A stretch of DNA of 64,000 nucleotides from Plantactinospora endophytica. GTDB taxonomy: Bacteria > Actinomycetota > Actinomycetes > Mycobacteriales > Micromonosporaceae. A model generated the notes under the pieces. The model was not told the DNA's origin, did no database searches, and was given only the letters and a program-made list of their open reading frames with translations. This document shows positions 8,953 through 17,264 of the stretch, in pieces. Location of the stretch: positions 62,001 through 126,000 of the forward strand of contig NZ_BONW01000017.1 of assembly GCF_016862915.1 (NCBI RefSeq), in the 5' to 3' direction. Numbering within the stretch: the first letter of the stretch is position 1; each line of letters begins with the position of its first letter. The position numbers and the translations under genes are program-made.

Positions 8953-11813
8953 CCCGGGGAGCAGGCAGCACCGGACCGATGGACCCGGGTTCGGTGGGCG
9001 GAGTGCCGGTGGGCGGAGTGCTGGCGGGCGGGGAACCGGTGGTGGGTGGGCGAGGCGTGGAGGGTGGATCGGTGCAGAGTCGGACCGGGCCGTCGGGGCG
9101 ACTGCCGGGGCCGTTGCGTCGGGCCCGGGTCTTCGCGGGCTACCTGGGGCTGCTCGGCGTACTCGGGCTGGTGGCGGCACTGCTGGTGACCGGGGCACCC
9201 CGGCTGGCGAACGAGTTCGCCGACGACGGGCTGCGGCACGACCTGCGCGGGCTGCCGTACCAGGTCCGGGATCTGACCTTCACCGCAGACCAGGACGCGA
9301 TGCAGAGCCCGGACGCGCACCAGGCCGCCGGCCAGCTCGACCGGTACCGGCAGAAGCTGCCCGGACCGCTGCCCGGGCTGGTCGGCCAGCAGTGGTTCGC
9401 CGGCCGGATCGGCCCGCAGGACCTGGCCGTGGCCGGCGACGCGCCGTCGCTGCGCGGGGGCTGCCGGGCGGAGCTGCAACTGCGCGGCCAGGCCGGCATC
9501 GAGCGGGAGCTGCGGATGGTCGAGGGGCGGTGGCCGGCATCCTCGGGCGGGGTCGAGGCGGCGGTGTCCCGGGAGGCCGCCACGATCCTGAAGCTGCGGG
9601 TCGGCACCGGCGTGGTGCTCAGCGGCGAGGGGTTCACCCAGGGCTCGGTCCCGGTCCGAATCGTCGGGCTCTACGACCCGGTCGACCCGACCGCACCGAC
9701 CTGGGACGCCATCCGGGTCGCCGAGGTGCCCTGCCCGAACCCGACCGAGGGCACCACCCACCGGGCCGCGCTGCTGACCGACCTGACCGGGATCACCGCC
9801 GCCGGCCGACGGCTCGGGCTCGGCTACGAGTGGCGCTACCGGGTCGACGAGGAGCGGATGACCACCGCCGACATCCCGGAGGTGCTGACCGGGGTCGCGG
9901 TGAGCCGGCGTACGCCGCCGGAGCCCGGCCTGGTGCTGGCGACCGGCCTGGACAACGCCGTGCAGCGGTTCGACGGCCAACTCCGCGCGGTGCGGGCACT
10001 GCTCGCCGTGGTGCAGACCGGCATCCTGGCCACCCTGCTCGGGCTGGTCGCCCTGGCCGCCGGGCTCGCGGTGCAGCGCCGCCGGGAGGAGTTCAGCCTG
10101 CTCCGGGCCCGAGGGGCGACGGCCGCCGGGATCGGCGCCCGGACCCTGCGGGAAACCATCGGGGTACTGCCGCTCGCGGTGCTCGTCGGCTGGCTGCTCG
10201 GCACGACGGCACCGGGTCGCCCGGCCGGGGTGGAACCGCTCGGCGTGGTACTGGTCGCCGTCGGCACCACCCTGGCCATCCCGCTGCTGGCGACCCTGAG
10301 CCAGCGCCGGGCGGATTTCGTGGGCCGACGGCGGGACCTGGTACGCCACCGCCCCTCGGTACGCCGGCTCACCGCCGAACTGTTCGTGCTGCTGCTCGCC
10401 GTGCTCGGCGTGGTACTGCTGCACCGGCGCGGGCTGAGCCAGGCCAGCGGGGTCGACCCGTACCTGGTGTCGGTGCCGGTGCTGCTGGCCGTCTCCGCCG
10501 CCCTGTTGGCGCTGCGCCTGGTGCCGTGGCCGCTGCGCCAGGTCGGCCGGCTCGCCGCCCGGGCCCGTGCCGTGGTGCCCTTCGTCGGCCTGGCCCGGGC
10601 CGGCCGGAGCGGTCCGGTGACCGTCGGGCCGCTGGCCGTACTCGTGGTGGCGATCGCCACCGGGGTCTTCACCAGCGTGGTGACCAGTACCGTCGCCGAG
10701 GCCCGGGACCGGGTCACCGACCAGGAGATCGGCGCCGATGCGCGGATCAACGGCTCGTACACCGACGCCGCCACCACCGTCGAGCGGCTCGGCGGACTGT
10801 CCGGGGTGACCGCGGTCAGTCCGGTGGCGATGGAGGTCGGCCAGCCGTTGCGCTCGCCGACCCCGGATCTGCTCGGCGGGCGTGACCTGGGCCAGACCCA
10901 GGTGCTGGTGGTGGACGGCCCGTCCCTGGCCCGGGTGCTGGCGGCCAGCGGCGTCGACGTCGCGCTGCCGGCCGGGCTGACGGCGCCGGGGCGGGTCGAC
11001 GGCCCGGTGCCGGCGCTGGTCTCGCCGGAGGTGGCCGAGGCGGTCGGCGCCGGTGCGGTGACCGAGGTGCAGGGCCGCCGGTACGAGTTCCGGGTCGACC
11101 AGGTCGCGGCCGGCTTCCCGGGGGTGGCGGCCGATGCCCGCCGGTTCGTCGTACTGCCCTGGCAGGCGTTGCCGGTGCCGGAGTTCCAGCCGATCCGGCC
11201 CAACCAGTTCGTGGTGGCCGGGGACGGCTTCGCGGTGCCGGAGCTGGCCGCGACGGTCGACACCGCGCAGCGGGAGTACCTGTCGAAGGTGCTGGCCCAG
11301 CCGGTCGAGGAGGTACGGCCGCAGACGGCGGTCACCGTCGCCACCTGGCAGGAGCACCGCCGGTCGCTGGAGCGCAGCGGCGTGAACCGGCTGCTCAGTT
11401 TCACCTTCGGCACCGGAGTGGCCGGGGCGACCGCGTTGGCACTGCTCGCGGTCGGCTTCGCGGTACTCGCCGAGGCGCCGGGCCGGGGCCGGATGCTGTC
11501 CCGGCTGCGCACCATGGGGCTGTCCGGCCGGCAGGGCCGGGGACTGCTCGTCTACGAGCTGGTACCACTGCTCGGCGTCGCGGTGCTGGCCGGTGGGCTG
11601 GTCGGGGTGGCCCTGCCCCGACTGCTCGGGCCGGCGCTGGGACTGTCCGGGTTCACCGGCGGCCTACCGGCCCGGACCCACCTGGACCCGCTGCTGGTGG
11701 TCGGCGTACTGGTGCTGGTGGGGGTGGCGCTGGTCGCCGCCCTCGGTGTCGAGAATCTGGTCAACCGGCGGATGCGCCTCGGCGAGGTGCTCCGTCTCGG
11801 AGAGGAGAACTGA
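8949..11813 (+). CDS. ABC transporter permease, FtsX/MacB superfamily (second of pair)
   Basis: A 954-residue membrane protein. GTG 8949 overlaps the stop of the first permease (GTGA), suggesting coupled translation. In-frame ATG 8979 and GTG 9072 are alternatives, because the first about 45 residues are Gly/Val-rich and look disordered. The first membrane helix is about 63-83 (FAGYLGLLGVLGLVAALLVT), followed by an external domain, a central FtsX core containing RRREEFSLLRARGATAAGIG, a second external domain, and a C-terminal core ending RMRLGEVLRLGEEN. It is homologous in layout to the upstream permease, so the pair likely forms the heterodimeric membrane part. The ATPases follow directly. 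Confidence 0.85.
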   Translation: MTRGAGSTGPMDPGSVGGVPVGGVLAGGEPVVGGRGVEGGSVQSRTGPSGRLPGPLRRARVFAGYLGLLGVLGLVAALLVTGAPRLANEFADDGLRHDLRGLPYQVRDLTFTADQDAMQSPDAHQAAGQLDRYRQKLPGPLPGLVGQQWFAGRIGPQDLAVAGDAPSLRGGCRAELQLRGQAGIERELRMVEGRWPASSGGVEAAVSREAATILKLRVGTGVVLSGEGFTQGSVPVRIVGLYDPVDPTAPTWDAIRVAEVPCPNPTEGTTHRAALLTDLTGITAAGRRLGLGYEWRYRVDEERMTTADIPEVLTGVAVSRRTPPEPGLVLATGLDNAVQRFDGQLRAVRALLAVVQTGILATLLGLVALAAGLAVQRRREEFSLLRARGATAAGIGARTLRETIGVLPLAVLVGWLLGTTAPGRPAGVEPLGVVLVAVGTTLAIPLLATLSQRRADFVGRRRDLVRHRPSVRRLTAELFVLLLAVLGVVLLHRRGLSQASGVDPYLVSVPVLLAVSAALLALRLVPWPLRQVGRLAARARAVVPFVGLARAGRSGPVTVGPLAVLVVAIATGVFTSVVTSTVAEARDRVTDQEIGADARINGSYTDAATTVERLGGLSGVTAVSPVAMEVGQPLRSPTPDLLGGRDLGQTQVLVVDGPSLARVLAASGVDVALPAGLTAPGRVDGPVPALVSPEVAEAVGAGAVTEVQGRRYEFRVDQVAAGFPGVAADARRFVVLPWQALPVPEFQPIRPNQFVVAGDGFAVPELAATVDTAQREYLSKVLAQPVEEVRPQTAVTVATWQEHRRSLERSGVNRLLSFTFGTGVAGATALALLAVGFAVLAEAPGRGRMLSRLRTMGLSGRQGRGLLVYELVPLLGVAVLAGGLVGVALPRLLGPALGLSGFTGGLPARTHLDPLLVVGVLVLVGVALVAALGVENLVNRRMRLGEVLRLGEEN

Positions 11814-11838
11814 TGGCTCGGGAAGGGGACGAGAACTG

Positions 11839-12828
11839 ATGGCGAGTCCGACGACGACTGCCGCGCCAGTACCCGACCTCGCCGTACTACAGCGTCGGGC
11901 GGCGGAGCGGGCGGCGGCCCGGGCCGGTGGCGAGGACCGGCTGCGTGGACACATCGTCTGCGACGGGCTGGTCCGGATCTTCAAGACCGAGGGCGTGGAG
12001 GTGGTCGCACTCCAGGGCCTGGACCTGGTGGTCGACCGGGGCGAGCTGCTCGCCATCGTCGGCGCCTCCGGCTCGGGGAAGTCGACGGTGCTGAACATCC
12101 TCTCCGGGCTGGACGTGCCGACCGCCGGGATCGCCCGGGTGGCCGACTTCGACCTGCTGACCATGTCCCCGAAGCGCCGGCTGCGGTACCGCCGGCACAC
12201 CGTCGGCTTCGTCTGGCAGCAGACGGCCCGCAACCTGCTGCCGTACCTGACCGCCCGGGAGAACGTGGAGCTGCCGATGCGGCTGGCCCGGGGGCTGCGC
12301 GGCCGGGCGGCCCGGAAGCGGGCGACCGAGCTGCTGGAGATGGTCGGGGTCGGCTACTGCGCCGACCGTCGGCCGGACCAGATGAGCGGCGGCGAGCAGC
12401 AGCGCTGTGCGGTGGCGGTCGCGGTGGCCAACGACCCGGAGGTGCTCTTCGCGGACGAGCCCACCGGCGAGTTGGACGAGGCGACCGCGGCGGACGTCTT
12501 CGGTGCGCTGCGCACCATCAACGCCGAGCTGGGCGTCACCATCGTGGTCGTCACGCACGACCACGCCGTGTCGTCGCAGGTCCGCCGGACGGTCGCGATC
12601 CGCGACGGCCGGACCGCCTCCGAGGTACGCCGTTCCACCCGGCTCGGCGCGGACGGCGCCGAGGAGCTGGTCACCGAGGAGTACGCGCTGCTGGACCGGT
12701 CGGGCCGGATGCAGTTGCCGGCCGCCTTCGTGGACGCGCTGAGCCTGCGCGACCGGGTACGGCTGAACCTGGAGCCGGACCACGTGGAGGTCCGGCCGGG
12801 CGGCACCGGCAACGGGGAGCGGTCGTGA
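11839..12828 (+). CDS. ABC transporter ATPase with C-terminal AbrB-like hairpin
   Basis: A 329-residue cytoplasmic ATPase. After an about 30-residue Ala-rich lead come Walker A GASGSGKST, signature MSGGEQQR, Walker B VLFADEPTGELD and the switch His in VVTHDH. This is the MacB/LolD class that drives FtsX-type permeases. Residues about 285-322 read LLDRSGRMQLPAAFVDALSL then RDRVRLNLEPDHVEV, which resembles the swapped-hairpin AbrB/SpoVT fold (GRxxLPxxxxxxLxxxDxVxLxLEPDxV). LolD/MacB ATPases do not normally carry this. ATG 11839 follows GGGGACGAG. The junction with the permease contains a duplicated GAGAACTGATGGC. Start confidence is good; the role of the extra domain is inference. Confidence 0.85.
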   Translation: MASPTTTAAPVPDLAVLQRRAAERAAARAGGEDRLRGHIVCDGLVRIFKTEGVEVVALQGLDLVVDRGELLAIVGASGSGKSTVLNILSGLDVPTAGIARVADFDLLTMSPKRRLRYRRHTVGFVWQQTARNLLPYLTARENVELPMRLARGLRGRAARKRATELLEMVGVGYCADRRPDQMSGGEQQRCAVAVAVANDPEVLFADEPTGELDEATAADVFGALRTINAELGVTIVVVTHDHAVSSQVRRTVAIRDGRTASEVRRSTRLGADGAEELVTEEYALLDRSGRMQLPAAFVDALSLRDRVRLNLEPDHVEVRPGGTGNGERS

Positions 12829-12883
12829 ACGGCGGCACGGGCGGCACCGTCCGGAGCGGGGAAACAGCGGGAGAGGGTCACTG

Positions 12884-13597
12884 ATGGGCGAGGAACTGGT
12901 CCGGGTCGAGGGGGTCGGGCGGGACTTCACCGCCGGTGACCGGGTGGTGCACGCGGTCCGGGAGGTCTCGTTCACCGCCGCCCGGGGGGAGCTGGTGGCG
13001 ATCCGGGGGCGCTCCGGTGCCGGCAAGACCACCCTGCTGAACCTGGTCGGCGGCCTGGACCGGCCCAGCCACGGGCGGATCCAGGTGGCCGGGCACGACG
13101 TCACCGCCGCCGGCAGCGCCGAGTTGCTGGAGTTGCGCCGGTCGACGATCGGGTTCGTCTTCCAGTCCTTCGGGCTGATTCCGATCCTGTCCGCCGCCGA
13201 GAACGTCGGGGTGCCGATGCGGCTGGCGAAGCGGCGCCGGGCGGAGCGCGAGGAGCGGGTGACGATGCTGCTCGAACTGGTCGGGCTGGGCGGTCAGGCG
13301 GCGCAGCGGCCGTACGAGCTCTCCGGCGGCCAGCAGCAGCGGGTCGCGGTGGCCCGGGCGCTGGCGAACGATCCACTGTTGCTGATCGCGGACGAGCCGA
13401 CCGGTCAACTCGACTCGGAGACGGGTCGTTCGATCATGGACCTGCTCCGTGCGCTGGTGCACGCCCGGGGGATGACGGCGCTGGTGGCGACGCACGATCC
13501 GACCCTGATCGATCTGGCCGACCGGGTACTGACGTTGCGGGACGGCCGACTGGTGGACGGCGCGGGCCTGGACGAGACGGTCCTGACCGGGAGCTGA
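12884..13597 (+). CDS. ABC transporter ATPase, MacB/LolD type
   Basis: A 237-residue ATPase with Walker A GRSGAGKTT, Q-loop FVFQSFGLIP, signature LSGGQQQR, Walker B LLIADEPTGQLD and switch His in VATHD. The size is that of a minimal LolD/MacB nucleotide-binding subunit, without the C-terminal extension of its partner at 11839. GGGAGAGGG precedes ATG 12884. It is the last gene of the operon and is followed 17 bases later by a 20-bp-stem terminator. Two ATPases plus two permeases suggest a heteromeric ABC exporter or mechanotransmission complex; the cargo cannot be read from sequence. Confidence 0.9.
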   Translation: MGEELVRVEGVGRDFTAGDRVVHAVREVSFTAARGELVAIRGRSGAGKTTLLNLVGGLDRPSHGRIQVAGHDVTAAGSAELLELRRSTIGFVFQSFGLIPILSAAENVGVPMRLAKRRRAEREERVTMLLELVGLGGQAAQRPYELSGGQQQRVAVARALANDPLLLIADEPTGQLDSETGRSIMDLLRALVHARGMTALVATHDPTLIDLADRVLTLRDGRLVDGAGLDETVLTGS

Positions 13598-13614
13598 CCT
13601 TTCCCAGGACACGA

Positions 13615-13658
13615 ATCAGGGGTGGAGTTCGTACGCTCGTACGAGCCCCACCCCTGAT
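13615..13658. terminator. Bidirectional terminator between the ABC operon and bldC
   Basis: Arms 13615-13634 and 13639-13658 form an uninterrupted 20-base stem (two G.U pairs on one strand) with loop GCTC. It lies between the plus-strand ABC operon (stop 13597) and the minus-strand bldC (stop 13679), so it can terminate both. Confidence 0.9.
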
Positions 13659-13678
13659 CCGACGTTCGGTTGCGAGTC

Positions 13679-13888
13679 TCAGTCGCCCTGCCGCTGCTGG
13701 GGGATCTGGCCCTGAAGCAGGGCACGAACCTCCGACTCGCGGTAACGGCGGTGCCCGCCCAGCGTTCGAATCGCGCTGAGCTTCCCCGCCTTAGCCCACC
13801 GGGTCACGGTCTTCGGGTCGACACGGAACATCGACGCGACCTCTGCCGGCGTGAGTAGCGGCTCAGGTTCATGCGTACGCGATGCCAT
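13679..13888 (-). CDS. bldC: BldC, MerR-like developmental DNA-binding protein
   Basis: A 69-residue protein that is almost only a winged helix-turn-helix: LLTPAEVASMFRVDPKTVTR (helix-turn-helix), WAKAGKLSAIRTLGGHRRYR (wing) and ESEVRALLQGQ. This is the BldC family, which lacks the effector and dimerisation domains of classical MerR proteins and binds DNA as head-to-tail arrays. In Streptomyces it delays the switch from vegetative growth to sporulation. GGAGGAGTG precedes ATG 13888. The neighbouring order (bldC, hypothetical, vdh, DUF3073, purM, purF) matches what I recall from Streptomyces, which supports orthology. Confidence 0.95.
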   Translation of the reverse strand: MASRTHEPEPLLTPAEVASMFRVDPKTVTRWAKAGKLSAIRTLGGHRRYRESEVRALLQGQIPQQRQGD

Positions 13889-13970
13889 CGGTCACTCCTC
13901 CACAGGTGCCTATAGACATCGGCCGGGGTCCCGCCGGCCGACGCGTCTCCCATGGTCCGGCTAGTCCCCG

Positions 13971-13981
13971 ATGTCCGACAT
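13971..13981. promoter_or_regulatory. Palindrome ATGTCCGACAT upstream of bldC
   Basis: A perfect 11-base dyad (ATGTC-C-GACAT) lies about 85 bases upstream of the bldC start, in an otherwise unassigned leader. It may be an operator; no regulator can be named. Beyond it is an unusually AT-rich patch (about 14020-14062). Confidence 0.3.
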
Positions 13982-14078
13982 GGGCCGAACGGCCGAAGGT
14001 CCCTGGATGGACGGATGAACAATGACCGATATATGGGCCTTTTTTATGCCAGAAAAAGACTTAACCGGACGGCCGATT

Positions 14079-14108
14079 GCCCCTCGTGACGCTGATATTA
14101 CGAGGGGC
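14079..14108. terminator. Hairpin downstream of the 279-residue hypothetical gene
   Basis: Arms GCCCCTCGT (14079-14087) and ACGAGGGGC (14100-14108) pair perfectly over 9 bases with a 12-base loop. It is 46 bases past the stop of the minus-strand gene ending at 14154. T-rich tracts occur a little further on the minus strand. It also separates that gene from the bldC promoter region. Confidence 0.6.
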
Positions 14109-14153
14109 ATTCACCTGTGTGCGCTCCCAATGGGCCCTGAGCCGCATTGTTCG

Positions 14154-14993
14154 CTAATTGCAACGCTCCAGTAACTGGACCGCCCGCCAGCGCGCCACGA
14201 GCTTCTCGTACGCCTCGGTGGCCGCGTCCGCGTCGCCCCGGGACAGCCCGGCCAGCCCGGCCGCGACCAGCTCCGGCGAGTCGTCGGCGGCCAGCGTCTC
14301 GTCCGGCAGCAGGTCCACCAGCCCGCCGTAGTCCAGCTCCACCACCGACCGGGGATGGAACTCCTCCAGCCAGCGGGCGCCCTCCTCGACCGCCTCGGTG
14401 ATCGGGGCGTCCCCGACCGACTTGCGCAGCACCGACAGGCCCCGGGAGGCCCGCCGCCGGGCCTTGGAGATCTCGGTGCGGTAGCGCAGCACCCGTCGGT
14501 CCGGCCGGGTGGTCAGCTCCCGCTCCTCCGGGTCGACGAAGACGAACCAGCGCAGCGGTACGCCCCAGGTGGCGATCTGCTCGTGCAGCCTCGGCACCCC
14601 GTGCTCCAGCACCCGGGCTCCGCTGCGCCAGTCCTCCACCACCGCCTTGGCCTGGCCGGCCAGCACCGGCGGCACGAACGCGTCGGCCAGCACCGGAGGT
14701 ACGCCGTCCCGGGCGCTCAGCGCCGCCTCCGCAACCCGTACGCGCAGGTTCCAGGGGCAGACCAGGAGCGTGTCGTCCGCCTCCAGGACGTACGCCTCCT
14801 CGGGCAGGTCGGGCAGGCGGGTCCAACCGGCGCCCAGCGCCTCGATCACCGCCGTCCGCTGCCGCACCGGCCCCTCGATCGGGGCCACCGCCCTGCCCTC
14901 CTTGACGTACCGACGCCAGAAGAGCTGCCGGTCCCGGTCGAAGGCGGTCAACGGCTCGTACACCCGCAGGTAGGAAGCGAAGAGCGACGGCAC
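14154..14993 (-). CDS. Conserved actinobacterial hypothetical protein
   Basis: About 279 residues from GTG 14993, chosen because GGGAGGA lies 7 bases upstream; an ATG at 15098 further out has no such site. The protein begins [20 protein letters not shown]. It is soluble, rich in charged helices, with a conserved-looking middle ([20 protein letters not shown], then [20 protein letters not shown]). No enzyme motif, signal or membrane segment is seen. It sits between bldC and vdh, where Streptomyces also carries a hypothetical gene of similar type. Function unknown. Confidence 0.8.
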   Translation of the reverse strand: MPSLFASYLRVYEPLTAFDRDRQLFWRRYVKEGRAVAPIEGPVRQRTAVIEALGAGWTRLPDLPEEAYVLEADDTLLVCPWNLRVRVAEAALSARDGVPPVLADAFVPPVLAGQAKAVVEDWRSGARVLEHGVPRLHEQIATWGVPLRWFVFVDPEERELTTRPDRRVLRYRTEISKARRRASRGLSVLRKSVGDAPITEAVEEGARWLEEFHPRSVVELDYGGLVDLLPDETLAADDSPELVAAGLAGLSRGDADAATEAYEKLVARWRAVQLLERCN

Positions 14994-15199
14994 GGCGCGA
15001 TCCTCCCATGAAACGGAAGCCGGCTGCCTCCAGCATGTCCGATGAACCTTCCGATCATCGCCGGCAGACCGGCCGCGATCCACCTCCGCGCCGATCACGA
15101 TTAGGCTCGGAGCAGGTCGGCACCATCCCCCGCCGGCACACCGGGAGCCCCCTCCCGCCGCATCCCACGAGGATGCCCTCCGGAGATCAGGAGCGAGAC

Positions 15200-16282
15200 A
15201 TGGACGTATTCGCCAGTAGCGACAGTCCGGAATCCGACGGCCACGAGCAGGTCGTGTTCTGCCAGGACAAGCAGACCGGGCTCAAGGCGATCATCGCCAT
15301 CTACTCGACCGCGCTCGGTCCCGCGCTCGGCGGTACCCGTTTCTACCCGTACGCCACCGAGGCCGAGGCGCTGCACGACGTGCTCGACCTGTCCCGTGGG
15401 ATGGCGTACAAGAACGCGCTGGCCGGGCTGGACCTCGGCGGCGGCAAGGCGGTCATCTGGGGCGACCCGGACCGGATCAAGACCGAGCCGCTGCTGCGGG
15501 CGTACGGCCGCTTCGTCGAGTCGCTGAACGGCCGCTACTACACCGCCTGCGACGTCGGCACGTACGTCCCGGACATGGACGTGGTGGCCCGGGAGACCCG
15601 CTTCGTGACCGGCCGCAGCGTCGAGCACGGCGGCGCCGGTGACTCGTCCGTGCTGACCGCCTGGGGCGTCTTCCAGGGCATGCGGGCCGCCGCCGAGCAC
15701 AGGTGGGGGTCGCCGACCCTGGCCGGGCGCCGGGTCGGGGTGGCCGGGCTCGGCAAGGTCGGCAAGCACCTCACCGGACACCTGGTCGACGACGGCGCAT
15801 CGGTGCTGGCCACCGACGTCAACGAGAAGGCCCTCGCCTGGGTGCGGCAGGCGTACCCGCAGGTCGAGGTCGTCGCCGACGCGCAGGCCCTGGTCAGTTC
15901 CGACATCGACGTGTACGCCCCCTGCGCCCTCGGCGGCGCCCTGGACGACACCACCGTGCCGGCGCTGCGCGCCTCCGTGGTGGTCGGCGCGGCGAACAAC
16001 CAGCTCGCGCACCCGGGCATCGAGAAGCTGCTCGCCGACCGGGGCGTGCTGTACGCCCCCGACTACGTGGTGAACGCGGGCGGCGTGATCCAGGTCGCCG
16101 ACGAGATCGAGGGCTTCAACTTCGAGCGGGCCAAGCTGCGGGCCACCCGGATCTTCGACACCACCCGGGAGATCCTGCGGCTGGCCGACGCCGAGGGGGT
16201 ACCTCCGGCGGTCGCCGCCGACCGGCTCGCCGAGCGCCGGATGGCCGAGGTCGGCCGGCTGCGCACCATCCACCTGCGCTGA
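15200..16282 (+). CDS. vdh: Valine (branched-chain amino acid) dehydrogenase
   Basis: A 360-residue Glu/Leu/Phe/Val dehydrogenase. It catalyses NAD-dependent oxidative deamination of L-valine and other branched-chain amino acids to 2-oxo acids, feeding acyl-CoA precursors. Seen: the substrate-binding GGTRFYPY and the catalytic-lysine region [16 protein letters not shown], the NAD motif GLGKVGKHL in a Rossmann fold, and the C-terminal [17 protein letters not shown] typical of leucine/valine dehydrogenases. ATG 15200 follows CAGGAG. It is monocistronic and divergent from the hypothetical gene at 14993. Streptomyces Vdh lies in the same gene neighbourhood. Confidence 0.92.
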   Translation: MDVFASSDSPESDGHEQVVFCQDKQTGLKAIIAIYSTALGPALGGTRFYPYATEAEALHDVLDLSRGMAYKNALAGLDLGGGKAVIWGDPDRIKTEPLLRAYGRFVESLNGRYYTACDVGTYVPDMDVVARETRFVTGRSVEHGGAGDSSVLTAWGVFQGMRAAAEHRWGSPTLAGRRVGVAGLGKVGKHLTGHLVDDGASVLATDVNEKALAWVRQAYPQVEVVADAQALVSSDIDVYAPCALGGALDDTTVPALRASVVVGAANNQLAHPGIEKLLADRGVLYAPDYVVNAGGVIQVADEIEGFNFERAKLRATRIFDTTREILRLADAEGVPPAVAADRLAERRMAEVGRLRTIHLR

Positions 16283-16620
16283 CCCCGTCCGGCCGGGGCG
16301 CGGAGCGGGTACGGTACCGGCCCGCCGCCCCGGCCGTACCGACGCTCGGGTGGATTGCCGGGTAATCAGGCGGAAAGTACGCTGTACTGGACCGATGGGT
16401 CTGGAGGCCGCAAACAAGTCACGGCCGGGCCGGGCAGGCGCTCCTTACTGAGTAGGATGGGACCGTCCGTCGATGCCCGCGCGACGCGCGGGCACGGGCG
16501 GTGGTAACCCGAGGTGCCGAACCGGGGCATCCCCATGTACCGTAAGAGCCACGAGAGATGCCTGACGTCATCGGGGCCCGCCTTCGGGCTGCCCCGAATT
16601 CTGTGCGAGGGGGTCGAGCC
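16283..16620 (+). other. Leader region of the DUF3073 gene
   Basis: This 338-base gap between vdh and the DUF3073 gene has no supported reading frame. A possible -10 box TAGGAT lies at about 16453, without a convincing -35. No hairpin of note is visible just after vdh. Confidence 0.35.
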
Positions 16621-16836
16621 ATGGGGCGCGGCCGTGCTAAGGCCAAGCAGACAAAGGTGGCCCGGGAGTTGAAGTACCACTCCCCGAACACCGACCTCGC
16701 CGCCTTGCAGCGAGAACTCGGCGGCAGCCGCAAGTCGGACCACGACTTCGACGACGACTACAAAGAGTATGTCGACGACGATGACGAGGATCACGACGCG
16801 GACGACGACCCGGGTAACTGGGCGTCGACCCGCTGA
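16621..16836 (+). CDS. DUF3073 protein
   Basis: A 71-residue protein starting MGRGRAKAKQTKVARELKYH, with a basic head, the conserved SPNTDLAALQRELG, and an extremely acidic tail of Asp/Glu runs. This basic-then-acidic pattern is diagnostic of DUF3073, a small protein found throughout actinomycetes next to purM. GAGGGGG precedes the ATG. It is a single-gene unit with a terminator at 16852. The charge split suggests binding to nucleic acid or to a basic partner, but its function is unknown. Confidence 0.9.
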   Translation: MGRGRAKAKQTKVARELKYHSPNTDLAALQRELGGSRKSDHDFDDDYKEYVDDDDEDHDADDDPGNWASTR

Positions 16837-16851
16837 CCTCTGGTCACATCT

Positions 16852-16876
16852 GAGCACGCGGTAACACCGCGTGCTC
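16852..16876 (+). terminator. Terminator of the DUF3073 gene
   Basis: Arms GAGCACGCGG (16852-16861) and CCGCGTGCTC (16867-16876) pair perfectly around TAACA, 16 bases after the stop. Confidence 0.8.
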
Positions 16877-16924
16877 ACGCGTGTCCGAGTGCCTGCGGGC
16901 AGTACCGCCGATCGGGACGCCATC

Positions 16925-16982
16925 CGGTAAGGACCTGCCGGGGCCGGAGCCTGACTCCGGTCCCGTCGGCAGGTCCTTACCG
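16925..16982. terminator. Large bidirectional hairpin between DUF3073 and the RiPP cassette
   Basis: Arms 16925-16949 and 16955-16982 form an about 25-base stem (outer 16 pairs perfect, a 2-base bulge, inner 9-pair stem with G.U) and loop CCTGA. It lies 43 bases beyond the stop of the minus-strand precursor gene and can end both convergent units. Confidence 0.8.
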
Positions 16983-17024
16983 CTGGCACAGCCGTTCTGC
17001 GGTGGTACGGCCCTTACCGGTGGT

Positions 17025-17264
17025 TCAGCGGGGGCGGTTGTTCCAGTTGTAGAACGTCGGGATGTTCTCGAAGTGGTTCCAGGCGCAGACGGCGCTGGCA
17101 CCGTCCCCGGCGGTCGCCACCTCGGCCCGGAGCCGTCGCGCCTCCGCCGCCTCCCGCAGCAGCGTGGTGAGTCCGGCCCGAGCACCCAGGACCCGGGCCG
17201 CCACCGGTTCGTGCGGTCCGGCCTCGCCGGGCTCAGGCGGCCGTTGGCTCGTGGTTCCGGGCAT
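17025..17264 (-). CDS. Putative RiPP precursor peptide with aromatic/Asn-rich C-terminal core
   Basis: A 79-residue peptide. A GAGGGAG site 9 bases before ATG 17264 lies inside the end of the radical SAM gene, and the two frames overlap by 32 bases. Residues 1-55 are an Ala/Arg/Glu-rich leader with a helical stretch (GARAGLTTLLREAAEARRLR). The C-terminus turns abruptly to aromatic and Asn residues: Cys60, Trp62-Asn-His, Phe65-Glu-Asn, Phe71-Tyr-Asn, Trp74-Asn-Asn, then RPR. Three aromatic-x-Asn tripeptides fit the motif used by radical SAM enzymes that form three-residue cyclophanes. It is the only other gene of the unit. The RiPP role is inferred from position and composition. Confidence 0.75.
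   Translation of the reverse strand: MPGTTSQRPPEPGEAGPHEPVAARVLGARAGLTTLLREAAEARRLRAEVATAGDGASAVCAWNHFENIPTFYNWNNRPR

Noticed and set aside
16844-17185. A 113-codon minus-strand frame overlapping the RiPP precursor
   Set aside because: It runs through the terminator hairpin, has no ribosome site and lies out of frame with the well-supported precursor.
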